From: Sorangium cellulosum | GTDB lineage: Bacteria > Myxococcota_A > Polyangia > Polyangiales > Polyangiaceae | Reading direction: 5' to 3' | NCBI RefSeq assembly: GCF_002950945.1 | Contig: NZ_CP012673.1 | Coordinates: forward strand, 14,437,501-14,501,500 | Length of the DNA: 64,000 nt | Shown here: piece by piece, positions 54,299-64,000 of the stretch | Numbering within the stretch: position 1 is the stretch's first letter | Layout of the letters: each line of letters starts with the position of its first letter | Made by a program: the position numbers and the translations under genes | Notes under the pieces: generated by a model | Seen by the model: only the letters and a program-made list of their open reading frames with translations | Told to the model about the DNA's origin: nothing | Databases searched by the model: none

Positions 54299-56152
54299 AT
54301 GCGTCAGCGCTTCTCTCGTTCTCTTGTCATGGTCGGGCTCCTGGGTGCAGGATCTCTCCCGGCAGGCCTCACGGCCTGCGGGCCCACGGATCCGGCGCCC
54401 GGAGTGCCCGGAGCCTTCACGGACGGCCCTGATCCCCGGATCACGGTGACCGAGGTGCCGCCGCCGACCATCAGCGGCGGCACGCTCCTCGTCTCCCGGG
54501 ACGGACATACCGCGGTGGCGGCGGACGCCGACCGCGACCGCGTCTTCATCGTCGACCTCGACGGCGGCGAGCCGGCGGCGGTCCTGCTCGAGGCCGGGGA
54601 CGAACCCGGACGGCTCGTCGAGGACGCAGCCGGCCGCGTCCACGTGGCGCTCCGGCGCGGCGGCGCCGTGGCGACCCTCGACGTCGCGGCGAAGTCCGTC
54701 GTCGCGCGCAGGGAGGTCTGCCGCGCGCCGCGCGGGGTCGCCTACGACGCAGCGCGCGACGCGGTCCACGTCGCCTGCGCCGGCGGCGAGCTCGTGACGC
54801 TGCCGGCCGCCGGCGGCGCCGCCGTCCGGAAGATCCGCCCAGCGCCCGACCTGCGCGACGTCGTGGTCGACGGCGACCGGCTCCTGGTCAGCCGCTTCAG
54901 GTCCGCGGAGACGCTCGTCGTCGATGCCGACGGCGAGGTGCTCTCGCGGCGCACGCTCCCCAACTTCAACGCGAGCTCGTCCTTCGGCACGTCCTCCGGG
55001 TCGTCCTTCGCGCCGTCCGTGGCGTGGCGCATGGTCCCGCTCCCGCGCGGCGGCGCGGCGATGGTGCACCAGCGCGCCATGGTGTCGGAGATCCCGATCG
55101 GCGGCGGCTACTACAGCACCGCCGGCTGCGACGGCAACATCGTCCACGGCGCGGTCAGCGTCATCGAGCCGGCCGATGCCTCCGAGAGCAGCGAGCTGCT
55201 CGAGTCTGCTGCCCCGGCGGTGACGGGGGTCTCGCTCCCGGTCGACGTCGCGGTCTCGCCCGACGGCGCGCAGATCGCCGTCGTGGGCGCCGGCAACAAC
55301 GTGGTCGCGCGCACGACGGTCGACGAGGTGAAGCGCGGGCAGGACGACGGCTGCCAGCTCCCGAACGTCGACCCGGAGACCGGCCGGCCGATGGCGGACG
55401 TGGAGGAGCTGACCGGCCAGCCGGTCGCCGTCGCGTTCGACGGGCAGGGCGACGTCGTCGTGCAGCTGCGCGAGCCGGCGGCCCTGCAGGTGCTCGGCGG
55501 CCGCCTCATCACCCTCCCGGGCGAGAGCGTGAGAGACACCGGACACGAGATGTTCCACCGCGCGCCGAACGGCTTCAGCACCACCGCGTGCGCCTCGTGC
55601 CACCCCGAAGGCCACGAGGACGGCCACACGTGGAAGTTCTCCCAGCTGGGCCTGCGGCGGACGCAGACCGTGGGCGGCGGCGTCCTGAAGACGGCCCCTC
55701 TCCACTGGAGCGGCGACCAGGAGGACCTCTCGCACCTGATGGGCGAGGTGTTCGTCTCCCGCATGGGCGGAGCGCAGCCCGGACTCCGCCGGATCGCGCT
55801 GATGGAGCGGTTCCTCGACAGCCTGCCCGCCTTCCCGACCTCCCCGCCCGAGGACGAGGCCTCCGTCGCGCGCGGCGCGGCGCTCTTCCAGGACAAGCAG
55901 GTGGGCTGCGCGAGCTGCCACGGCGGCGAGATGCTCACGAACAACCTCAACGAGGATGTCGGCACCGGCGAGCTCTTGCAGGTGCCGTCGCTCATCGGCA
56001 TCGCCGGGCGCGCCCCGTTCATGCACGACGGCTGCGCGGCGACGCTCCGCGATCGCTTCGATCCGTCCTGCGGCGGTGTGCGCCACGGCGACGTCTCCGG
56101 CCTGAACGACGCGCAGATCGACGACCTGGTCGCCTATCTCGAGTCCCTCTGA
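54299..56152 (+). CDS. Di-heme cytochrome-like lipoprotein with beta-propeller
   Basis: 617 residues, with ATG behind CGGAGGACCTC. Signal peptide with lipobox GLTAC. Residues ~45-390 look like a seven-bladed propeller of the YVTN/SMP30-like type (LLVSRDGHTAVAADADRDRVFIVDLDGG, LPVDVAVSPDGAQIAVVGAGNN). Two CxxCH heme c motifs follow: CASCHPEGHEDGHTW (near 430) and CASCHGGEMLTNN (near 540). The region RTQTVGGG...DLSHLMGEVF...PSLIGIAGRAPFMHDG is typical of di-heme cytochrome c peroxidase/MauG-like relatives. A redox role at the outer membrane is inferred. Confidence 0.9.
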   Translation: MRQRFSRSLVMVGLLGAGSLPAGLTACGPTDPAPGVPGAFTDGPDPRITVTEVPPPTISGGTLLVSRDGHTAVAADADRDRVFIVDLDGGEPAAVLLEAGDEPGRLVEDAAGRVHVALRRGGAVATLDVAAKSVVARREVCRAPRGVAYDAARDAVHVACAGGELVTLPAAGGAAVRKIRPAPDLRDVVVDGDRLLVSRFRSAETLVVDADGEVLSRRTLPNFNASSSFGTSSGSSFAPSVAWRMVPLPRGGAAMVHQRAMVSEIPIGGGYYSTAGCDGNIVHGAVSVIEPADASESSELLESAAPAVTGVSLPVDVAVSPDGAQIAVVGAGNNVVARTTVDEVKRGQDDGCQLPNVDPETGRPMADVEELTGQPVAVAFDGQGDVVVQLREPAALQVLGGRLITLPGESVRDTGHEMFHRAPNGFSTTACASCHPEGHEDGHTWKFSQLGLRRTQTVGGGVLKTAPLHWSGDQEDLSHLMGEVFVSRMGGAQPGLRRIALMERFLDSLPAFPTSPPEDEASVARGAALFQDKQVGCASCHGGEMLTNNLNEDVGTGELLQVPSLIGIAGRAPFMHDGCAATLRDRFDPSCGGVRHGDVSGLNDAQIDDLVAYLESL

Positions 56153-56304
56153 GAGCTCGCCCCGCCCCGCCTCACGCCGCAGAGATCGGCTGAGGCGTTC
56201 CTCCCCACCCGAGGCCGATTGCCACGAAGCCGCGCCGGCGCCACCGCCGCCGGTGCGGTGAATGCGCCTTGAAAAACCGGGAAATCCGGATTGCCATCGC
56301 GCGA

Positions 56305-56320
56305 CGGCACCGCGCTTGCT
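56305..56320 (+). promoter_or_regulatory. Near-consensus sigma-54 promoter
   Basis: CGGCAC at 56305 and TTGCT at 56316 match TGGCAC-N5-TTGCW except for the first base, with exact GG-N10-GC spacing. The predicted start (~56331) lies ~120 bp before the ATG at 56454. It sits in the 301-bp gap after the di-heme lipoprotein, which holds no gene. Confidence 0.55.
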
Positions 56321-56453
56321 CCTCTATGGACGGTAGACACCACGTCCCGGTGGATCCGAGCCACAGGCACTCTCTGCCGCTCGCAGACAGGGCGAGTCGT
56401 GCATTCAGGGAAGGAGCGGACCCGGACGGCAGACAGGCTCGCGAGGAGGCATC

Positions 56454-57092
56454 ATGCCGAGAGGCGACAAATCCAGCTACACGTCGAAGCAGAAGCGACA
56501 GGCCGAGCACATCGAGGAAGGGTACGAGAAGCGCGGCCTCCCGGAAGAAGAGGCCGAGCGGCGGGCCTGGGCGACCGTCAACAAGATGACCGGCGGAGGG
56601 AAGAAGTCGGGGTCGGGGCGGGGCAAAGAGGTGAACAAGGAGCCGGCGAAGGAAGGCGGCCGCAAGGGAGGCGCCGCGTCGAAGGCGCGGCCGGCGTCGG
56701 CGCGGAGCGCCGCGGCGAAGAAGGCGGCGGCGACACGCAAGCGGAACGCCGCGGCGGGCGGCGCGCGGCGCGCGACCGCGAAGAAGGCGCCGGCGAGCGC
56801 CGCGAAGAAGGCGGCCGGCAGCGCGGCGAAGAAGGCGCCGCGGACGGCGGCGAAGCGGAGCGCGGCGAAGAAGGGCGCCGCGGCGGGCAGCCCGCGCGCG
56901 CGGAAGACGACGGCGCGGAAGACGACGGCGCGGAAGGCGACGGCGCGGACGACGCGGACGACGCGGACGACCGCTGACAGCAGCCCCCGCACGACCCAGG
57001 GCGCGCCGCGGAAGGGCAGGGCAGGGGCGACGCGCCGGACGACGTCGCGGCGTGCGGGGGCGGGGGCGCGGCGCGCGGGGGGCGAGGCATGA
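56454..57092 (+). CDS. Histone-H1-like protein with a plasmid-stabilisation-family head
   Basis: 212 residues; ATG after GAGGAGG. The first ~55 residues (PRGDKSSYTSKQKRQAEHIEEGY...ERRAWATVNKMTGGGKKSGSG) match a widespread small-protein family usually annotated as plasmid stabilisation protein. The remaining ~150 residues are a Lys/Ala/Arg/Thr low-complexity tail (AAKKAPASAAKKAAGSAAKK) like eukaryotic H1 and bacterial Hc1-type proteins. It probably binds DNA non-specifically. Two-thirds of the length is added to the usual ~60-residue family. A sigma-54-like promoter precedes it. Confidence 0.85.
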   Translation: MPRGDKSSYTSKQKRQAEHIEEGYEKRGLPEEEAERRAWATVNKMTGGGKKSGSGRGKEVNKEPAKEGGRKGGAASKARPASARSAAAKKAAATRKRNAAAGGARRATAKKAPASAAKKAAGSAAKKAPRTAAKRSAAKKGAAAGSPRARKTTARKTTARKATARTTRTTRTTADSSPRTTQGAPRKGRAGATRRTTSRRAGAGARRAGGEA

Positions 57093-57123
57093 ACTCGCCG
57101 CGAGACGGGGAGAGGGGACGACC

Positions 57124-57828
57124 ATGCAGAACACACAGAGCAACGGGGTTGCGCACGGCGAGGACCACCTGGAGAAACAAGACGGCACGCCGCACGGAGA
57201 GGCCCAGAAGGGGCGCGCTTTCCTGGCGAGCCTCGTCCGCGAGCTGTTCCAGACCGAGCATTCCGCGAAGACCCATCCGCTGATAGAGGCGCAGCGCCTC
57301 GGCGATGTGCCCCCGGCGCACGCCATGCGGGCGGTTTCGGCCCACGCGGAGGACGTGCTGTCGGAGCTCCCGTCGCTCATGCGGGTGCGCAGGCTGCCCG
57401 TCAGCGCGGGCGGGAGCGCGGTGGGCGAGGCCTTCTCGGCGCTGCGCGACCACGTGGCCGATCACCTGCTCACCGCCGAGAGGTCCTACCGCGGGACGAT
57501 CCTCGGGATGCGCCACGGCGTCGATCTGGTCGAGCTGATCCAGTACGTCGCCACGGTGGAAGGCGACGCGCTGCTCGCCGCGTGGTGCGCGCGCTGGCTC
57601 TCGGCGCGCAGGCCGCTCGTGGAGGCGGCCGCCCGCGAGCTCGCGTGGTTCGCCGCGCGCCCGGCGCGCGCCACCAGGCCGGCGAAGGAGGGCCCGGTCG
57701 CCGACCTGCTCCACGGCCTCGTCAGCGGCGTCGAGCACGCGGCGCTCGGGCTCCGCCGCCTCGCCTCGCACGTCGAGGCCAGGGTGGCGAAGGACGACCG
57801 CGCGCACGGCTCCGCCTCCTCCGGATGA
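57124..57828 (+). CDS. Helical protein of unknown function
   Basis: 234 residues, with ATG 32 bp after the preceding stop and GGGAGAGGGGA upstream. The N-terminal ~30 residues are hydrophilic; the rest is mostly helical with segments such as FLASLVRELFQTEHSAKTHPLIEAQRLG, HVADHLLTAERSYRGTILGMRHGVDLVELI, and LLAAWCARWLSARRPLVEAAARELAWF. No signal peptide or known domain is evident. It is probably co-transcribed with the histone-like gene, hinting at a stress or starvation-linked role; this is inference. Confidence 0.78.
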   Translation: MQNTQSNGVAHGEDHLEKQDGTPHGEAQKGRAFLASLVRELFQTEHSAKTHPLIEAQRLGDVPPAHAMRAVSAHAEDVLSELPSLMRVRRLPVSAGGSAVGEAFSALRDHVADHLLTAERSYRGTILGMRHGVDLVELIQYVATVEGDALLAAWCARWLSARRPLVEAAARELAWFAARPARATRPAKEGPVADLLHGLVSGVEHAALGLRRLASHVEARVAKDDRAHGSASSG

Positions 57829-57996
57829 GCCGAGGCCGGCTCGACACCCCGCTCCCGCCGCGCGGCGCGCGCGCGCAGCCTCCCCGCGCGCGCCGCTGAG
57901 GGGCCCCGGCCGCCGCCGAGCCCGGCGGGCTTTCCTCCGGCCGCGTTCGCGGGTAACTCCCGCCGGGCGCCGCGCGCGCGGCGAGGAGGATGCGCT

Positions 57997-58845
57997 GTGG
58001 AGCAGGGGATTCCGACGTTGAGCACGCCGATCGAGCTCCTCAGGAGCCAGGGGGCCAGCGTCGCGAGCGCGCTCATCATCGTGGTGATCGGGTGGATCGC
58101 GTCGGTCTGGACCGCGCGGAGCGTGCGCGCGCTCGGCAAGAAGTGGACGCAGATCGACCTCACCCTCGTCCCCGTGCTGGCCAGCCTGAGCCGGCTCGTC
58201 GTCCTGACGGTCACCGCGATGGCGGTGCTCGAGCGCTTCGGCGTCGACACGAAGAGCCTGTTCGCGGTGCTCGGCGCGGCCGGGCTGACCATCGGCCTCG
58301 CCCTCAAGGACACGCTCTCGGACGTCGCCTCCGGGCTCGTCCTCCTCGTCCTGCGCCCGTTCGACGTGGGCGACGCGGTCGAGATCGACGGGACCTCCGG
58401 CGTGGTCGACGCCATCGACGTGTTCCAGACCAAGCTGACGAGCTTCGACGGCGTCCCGATCACCCTGCCCAACTCCAAGGTGCGGTCCGCCAAGATCCAG
58501 AACTTCACGCGGGCGCGGCGCCGGCGCATGGATCTCACGATCGGCGTCAGCTACAACGCCGACATCGCCCACGCGATCGCCTCGCTCCGGGACGTCCTCT
58601 CGAACGAGCCGCGCGTGCTGTCCGAGCCGGCGCCGTCGGTCGACGTGGTCGAGCTCGCGGACCAGAAGGTCAACCTGCTGGTCCGCGCCTGGACGCTCCC
58701 CGAGGACTTCTTCCCGGCGCGGCTCGAGCTCACCCGCCACCTGAAGGACCGGCTCGACGCGGAGGGGATCGTCATCCCGATGCCGCAGCGCGAGCTGCAC
58801 ATCCCGCTCCGCGCGCCGGAGCGGCGCTCGGCGCCGTCGCTCTGA
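57997..58845 (+). CDS. MscS-family small-conductance mechanosensitive channel
   Basis: 282 residues from a GTG behind GCGAGGAGG. Three N-terminal hydrophobic helices end in the pore helix LFAVLGAAGLTIGLALKDTLSDVASGLVLLVLRPFDVGDAVEI, the MscS signature with small-residue packing (AxxGxxxGxAxxx). The beta domain has GTSGVVDAIDVFQTKLTSFDGVPITLPNSKV, and the alpha/beta domain closes with VIPMPQRELHI. It is the usual length for MscS. It opens under membrane tension to protect against osmotic downshock. Confidence 0.95.
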   Translation: MEQGIPTLSTPIELLRSQGASVASALIIVVIGWIASVWTARSVRALGKKWTQIDLTLVPVLASLSRLVVLTVTAMAVLERFGVDTKSLFAVLGAAGLTIGLALKDTLSDVASGLVLLVLRPFDVGDAVEIDGTSGVVDAIDVFQTKLTSFDGVPITLPNSKVRSAKIQNFTRARRRRMDLTIGVSYNADIAHAIASLRDVLSNEPRVLSEPAPSVDVVELADQKVNLLVRAWTLPEDFFPARLELTRHLKDRLDAEGIVIPMPQRELHIPLRAPERRSAPSL

Positions 58846-58873
58846 GGCGCGGCGGCGGCCCGCCGCGGCCTCG

Positions 58874-59803
58874 TCAGGGCCGGAGCACCTCGACCGCCTC
58901 GGTGCCCAGCCGGATCTGCCGCGTCATGGTCCGTCGCTCGATGAGCGAGCCCGCGTCGAGCACCCCCTCGCGCGCGAGCTGCTGGCGCGCGCGGAAGACG
59001 TTGACGTTGAGGTGATGGAGGTCGAGCCGCAGCTTCCCGAGCAGCTCGTCCACGTAGAGCCAGCCGCGCTCGGCCGGGGGCAGCCCCTCGTCCCGATCGT
59101 GGAGCCGCGCGCGCGCCAGCACGAGGAGCAGCTCGTGATGGGCGCGCCCCGCGAGCGGCGTGACCGTGTCCCCCTGCACGAGCGACAGGGCGATGTGCTC
59201 CTCGTCGTGGCTCACCTCGAAGCGCAGCACGGTCGCGCCGATGAGCTTGGGGTTCGCCGCGGTCGAGGTGGTGGTCGGCACGGCGCCGTCGGGCGCGGGG
59301 GGCGGGACGCAGAGGACCCAGGGGCCGCCGGCCTCGATCGGCTCCTGGTCCACGGCGGGGCGCGCGGTCCCGTCGATCTCGACGTGCCAGCACCCGCGCT
59401 GATCCTCGAAGAGCGTGACCCGAGGGTCGGCCGCGCCCGGGAGCGCGAGCAGGCTCTCCTCCGCGGCGCGCACCTCGCCGGTGCGCTCGGAGCGCGCGCT
59501 CGCGACCGGGGGGCCCGCCTCCTCGAGGATCCAGCGCTCGGCGCTGCCGCCGAACACGAGATCGGCCCCCGCGTCGAGCTGGACCCGCTCGGCGGACGTG
59601 AGCCGCCGCCCGCCGACGTGGGTGCCGTTCGTGCTGCCGAGATCGCGGGCCCACCAGCGCGCCCCGTCCCAGAACAGCACGGCGTGCTCGCCCGAGGCGC
59701 AGCGATCGACGAGGCGCACGGCGCAGTCGCGCGCTCGCCCGACGCGCGAGCGCGCCGCGAGCGTGACGCGGTGGCCGAGGGCTTCGTGCTTCAAGACCGC
59801 CAT
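58874..59803 (-). CDS. FHA-domain protein with C-terminal winged-helix-like region
   Basis: 309 residues. Residues ~18-75 form the phosphothreonine-binding FHA domain: RVGRARDCAVRLVDRCASGEHAVLFWDGARWWARDLGSTNGTHVGG (key GR, S-x-H as SGEH, and NG). The C-terminal part (HELLLVLARARLHDRDEG...GWLYVDELLGKLRLDLHHLNVNVFRARQQL...ERRTMTRQIRLG) resembles a DNA-binding winged helix. It is divergent from a Ser/Thr kinase 60 bp away, so it probably reads that kinase's phosphorylation signals. Confidence 0.88.
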   Translation of the reverse strand: MAVLKHEALGHRVTLAARSRVGRARDCAVRLVDRCASGEHAVLFWDGARWWARDLGSTNGTHVGGRRLTSAERVQLDAGADLVFGGSAERWILEEAGPPVASARSERTGEVRAAEESLLALPGAADPRVTLFEDQRGCWHVEIDGTARPAVDQEPIEAGGPWVLCVPPPAPDGAVPTTTSTAANPKLIGATVLRFEVSHDEEHIALSLVQGDTVTPLAGRAHHELLLVLARARLHDRDEGLPPAERGWLYVDELLGKLRLDLHHLNVNVFRARQQLAREGVLDAGSLIERRTMTRQIRLGTEAVEVLRP

Positions 59804-59863
59804 GAGGACAGCGTAGGATGGCGCCGACGACCCCTTCAACGGCGTCGCACGAAGACCCCTCCC

Positions 59864-62461
<2,598 letters not shown>

Positions 62462-62730
62462 TGCGGTCGCGACAATTTGCCACGCCCCGCGTGCCGTGAG
62501 GCAGCCTGGAGCCGCGGCGCGCGCCGGCGCTGGTGCAGTCGCCGTGGAGGAGGGGGCCGCTGGACGGAGTCGCCTGCGCGCGGCGCGCCCAGGGCTGCCT
62601 GCGACGGAGGCCGGGACGAGCAGGGGAGAGCGGGGGCGCACGGCTTGCTACGAGCTGGCGCAGAACGGTCTGCGCGCCCGCGAAGCGCACAGGAACCTCT
62701 CTCTTCAACGATTCCGCTGGAGTCCCGACG

Positions 62731-63696
62731 TTGACACCTCGATCTGCGGCCGTCCTCCTGAACTGTTCCTCTCGCTCGAACCGTGCGGCGAGCCAGCGCG
62801 CGCGGCTCGCGGAGCTCCTGAAGGGGAGCGGCCTCGCCGCGGAGATCCTCTGCGCCGAGCGCGGCCAGCACATGGGAGAGCTCGCCCGCCGCGCGGCGCG
62901 CGGGCCCTACGACATGCTCGTGGCGGGCGGCGGCGACGGCACGATGAACACGGTCGCCGCGGCGATCGTCGGCACCGAGAAGACGATGGGCGTCCTGCCG
63001 CTCGGGACCGTGAACCATTTCGCGAAGTACCTGGGCATCCCGCTGACCCTGGAGGGCGCGGTGCGCACCCTCGTCGAGGGGCGGCGCGTCCAGATCGACG
63101 TCGGCGAGGTCAACGGCCGCGTCTTCGTGAACAACTCGACGCTGGGCATCTACCCGACGATCGTGCGCGACCGGGAGGCGCTGCGGAAGCGCAGCGGGAT
63201 GAACAAGTGGCTCGCCTTCGGCCTGGCGACGCTCGGCGGGATCCGGCGCCAGGAGCCCATCCGCCTCCGGCTCGTGCTGGACGAGCAGGAGATCCACCTG
63301 AACACGCCGTTCGTGTTCGTCGCCAACAACGACTTCAAGCTCGGCGATCTCGATCTCGCGAGGCAGGGCCCGCTCGGCTCGGGCGAGCTCGGCGTGTGTG
63401 TGGCGCACGCCGAGAGCCGCCTCTCGATGGTCAAGCTGCTCGCCAGCGCCGTCGCCGGGCGCCTCCAGAAGGCGAGCGATTTCAGCATCTTGCGCACGAG
63501 GGAGCTCCTCGTCGAGGCGCCCCAGCGCCGCCTCCACGTGGCCGCGGACGGAGAGGTCCTCAAGCTCTCGCCGCCGCTCCGTTACCGCACGAGGCCCTCG
63601 GCGCTCCGCGTGATCGTGCCCCCCTCGTCGGACATCCGCGCGGGCTCGGTCCGGCGGGAGGACCCGCCCGACCAGCGCGCCGCGCTGGGAGGATGA
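62731..63696 (+). CDS. Diacylglycerol kinase-like lipid kinase
   Basis: 321 residues from TTG at 62731 (GGAG 8 bp upstream); earlier starts in frame have no conserved sequence. The nucleotide-binding motif is MLVAGGGDGTMNTVAAAIV (Asp near residue 69), followed by MGVLPLGTVNHFAKYLGIP, the DAGK/YegS signature, and VFVNNSTLGIYPTIVRDRE. The C-terminal sandwich includes FVFVANNDFKLG and VAADGEVLKLSPPLRYR. It phosphorylates diacylglycerol or a similar lipid (YegS/DgkB/sphingosine kinase-like). Its stop overlaps an ATG, and the metallophosphoesterase starts 6 bp later. Confidence 0.9.
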   Translation: MTPRSAAVLLNCSSRSNRAASQRARLAELLKGSGLAAEILCAERGQHMGELARRAARGPYDMLVAGGGDGTMNTVAAAIVGTEKTMGVLPLGTVNHFAKYLGIPLTLEGAVRTLVEGRRVQIDVGEVNGRVFVNNSTLGIYPTIVRDREALRKRSGMNKWLAFGLATLGGIRRQEPIRLRLVLDEQEIHLNTPFVFVANNDFKLGDLDLARQGPLGSGELGVCVAHAESRLSMVKLLASAVAGRLQKASDFSILRTRELLVEAPQRRLHVAADGEVLKLSPPLRYRTRPSALRVIVPPSSDIRAGSVRREDPPDQRAALGG

Positions 63697-63701
63697 TTCA
63701 C

Positions 63702-64000
63702 ATGCGCACCCTCGTGCACCTGTCGGATCTGCACTTCGGCCGCGTCGACAAGGCGATCCTCCAGCCGCTGATCGACCGGATCAAGGCGATAGAGCCCCAC
63801 GTGATCGTGATCTCGGGCGACCTGACGCAGCGGGCGCGCAGCGCCGAGTTCGTGGAGGCGCGCAAGTTCCTCGACGAGCTGCCCTCGCCCCAGATCGTGG
63901 TGCCCGGGAACCACGATGTCCCGCTCTACAACCTGTTTGACCGGTTCTTCCGCGCGCTCGACAAGTACCAGAAGCACATCACGGAGGATCTCTCCCCCTT
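63702..64000 (+). CDS. Metallophosphoesterase (N-terminal part, runs off the window)
   Basis: The first ~99 residues are visible. ATG at 63702 is chosen over an ATG at 63693, since GGGAGG at 63687 fits it better. Calcineurin-like motifs: HLSDLHFG (Asp9, His11), VISGDLTQRA (Asp) and VVPGNHDVPL (Asn-His). It hydrolyses phosphoesters with two metal ions (3',5'-cAMP phosphodiesterase/Icc-like). Probably co-transcribed with the lipid kinase. Confidence 0.9.
   Translation, partial: MRTLVHLSDLHFGRVDKAILQPLIDRIKAIEPHVIVISGDLTQRARSAEFVEARKFLDELPSPQIVVPGNHDVPLYNLFDRFFRALDKYQKHITEDLSP

Overview
The window is very GC-rich with strong third-position G/C bias. Its gene set is typical of a large-genome myxobacterium of the Polyangiales/Sorangium kind: many outer-membrane lipoproteins with Cys-rich or Asp-rich repeats, a kinase fused to PEGA and sulfatase-modifying-factor domains next to an FHA gene, a CXXXY-type CcmE, candidate sigma-54 promoters and histone-H1-like proteins. 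The taxon is inferred from these families, not from a marker gene.

Left part (1-28122). These are mostly single genes: the tail of an unknown protein, a TPR membrane protein, elongation factor P, a Ca-binding-repeat lipoprotein, a DUF5522 protein, a thrombospondin-repeat/vWA lipoprotein, a ChrA transporter, a ceramide-glucosyltransferase-like enzyme, an acyl-CoA dehydrogenase, a giant SUMF1-domain lipoprotein, a CcmE homologue, a phospholipase-D/EEP phosphodiesterase pair, an NAD(P)-binding reductase and several secreted repeat proteins. Noncoding structure includes three 34-bp-spaced hairpins before efp, a 127-nt near-perfect inverted repeat after chrA and eight 19-bp tandem repeats near 15.2 kb.

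Middle (28123-39280). A candidate sigma-54 promoter feeds directly into a roughly 57-nt hairpin RNA with a U-tract, 240 bp before lysC. A tightly overlapping operon follows: a HAD phosphatase, an ABC ATPase, a solute-binding protein and two permeases. Next come a small membrane protein, a c-heme lipoprotein, and a 0.9-kb noncoding region. That region carries three 15-bp palindromic sites (TGGCAA-N3-TTGCC) and about 14 degenerate repeats spaced 21-22 bp apart.

Accessory core (39679-53590). This is the most interesting part. A roughly 2,227-residue SpvB/FG-GAP/RHS polymorphic toxin gene is split by a 2,590-bp serine-recombinase element flanked by GATCGAC. Removing the element restores the reading frame exactly. 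The RHS gene ends in an HNH nuclease-like toxin tip followed by a DUF4265-type immunity gene. Downstream lies an orphan second RHS C-terminal cassette: a partial duplicate with an internal deletion, a DUF2380-like toxin tip with a one-base frameshift, and a DUF1963-like immunity gene. A structurally complete group II intron interrupts this cassette inside the conserved RHS core motif, and its inferred splicing regenerates that motif. The locus therefore looks like a recombining toxin/immunity array that has collected nested mobile elements.

Right part (54299-64000). This holds a di-heme lipoprotein, a histone-like plasmid-stabilisation-family protein behind a near-consensus sigma-54 promoter, an unknown protein, an MscS channel, a divergent FHA/kinase pair, a diacylglycerol-kinase-like enzyme, and the start of a metallophosphoesterase that runs off the window.
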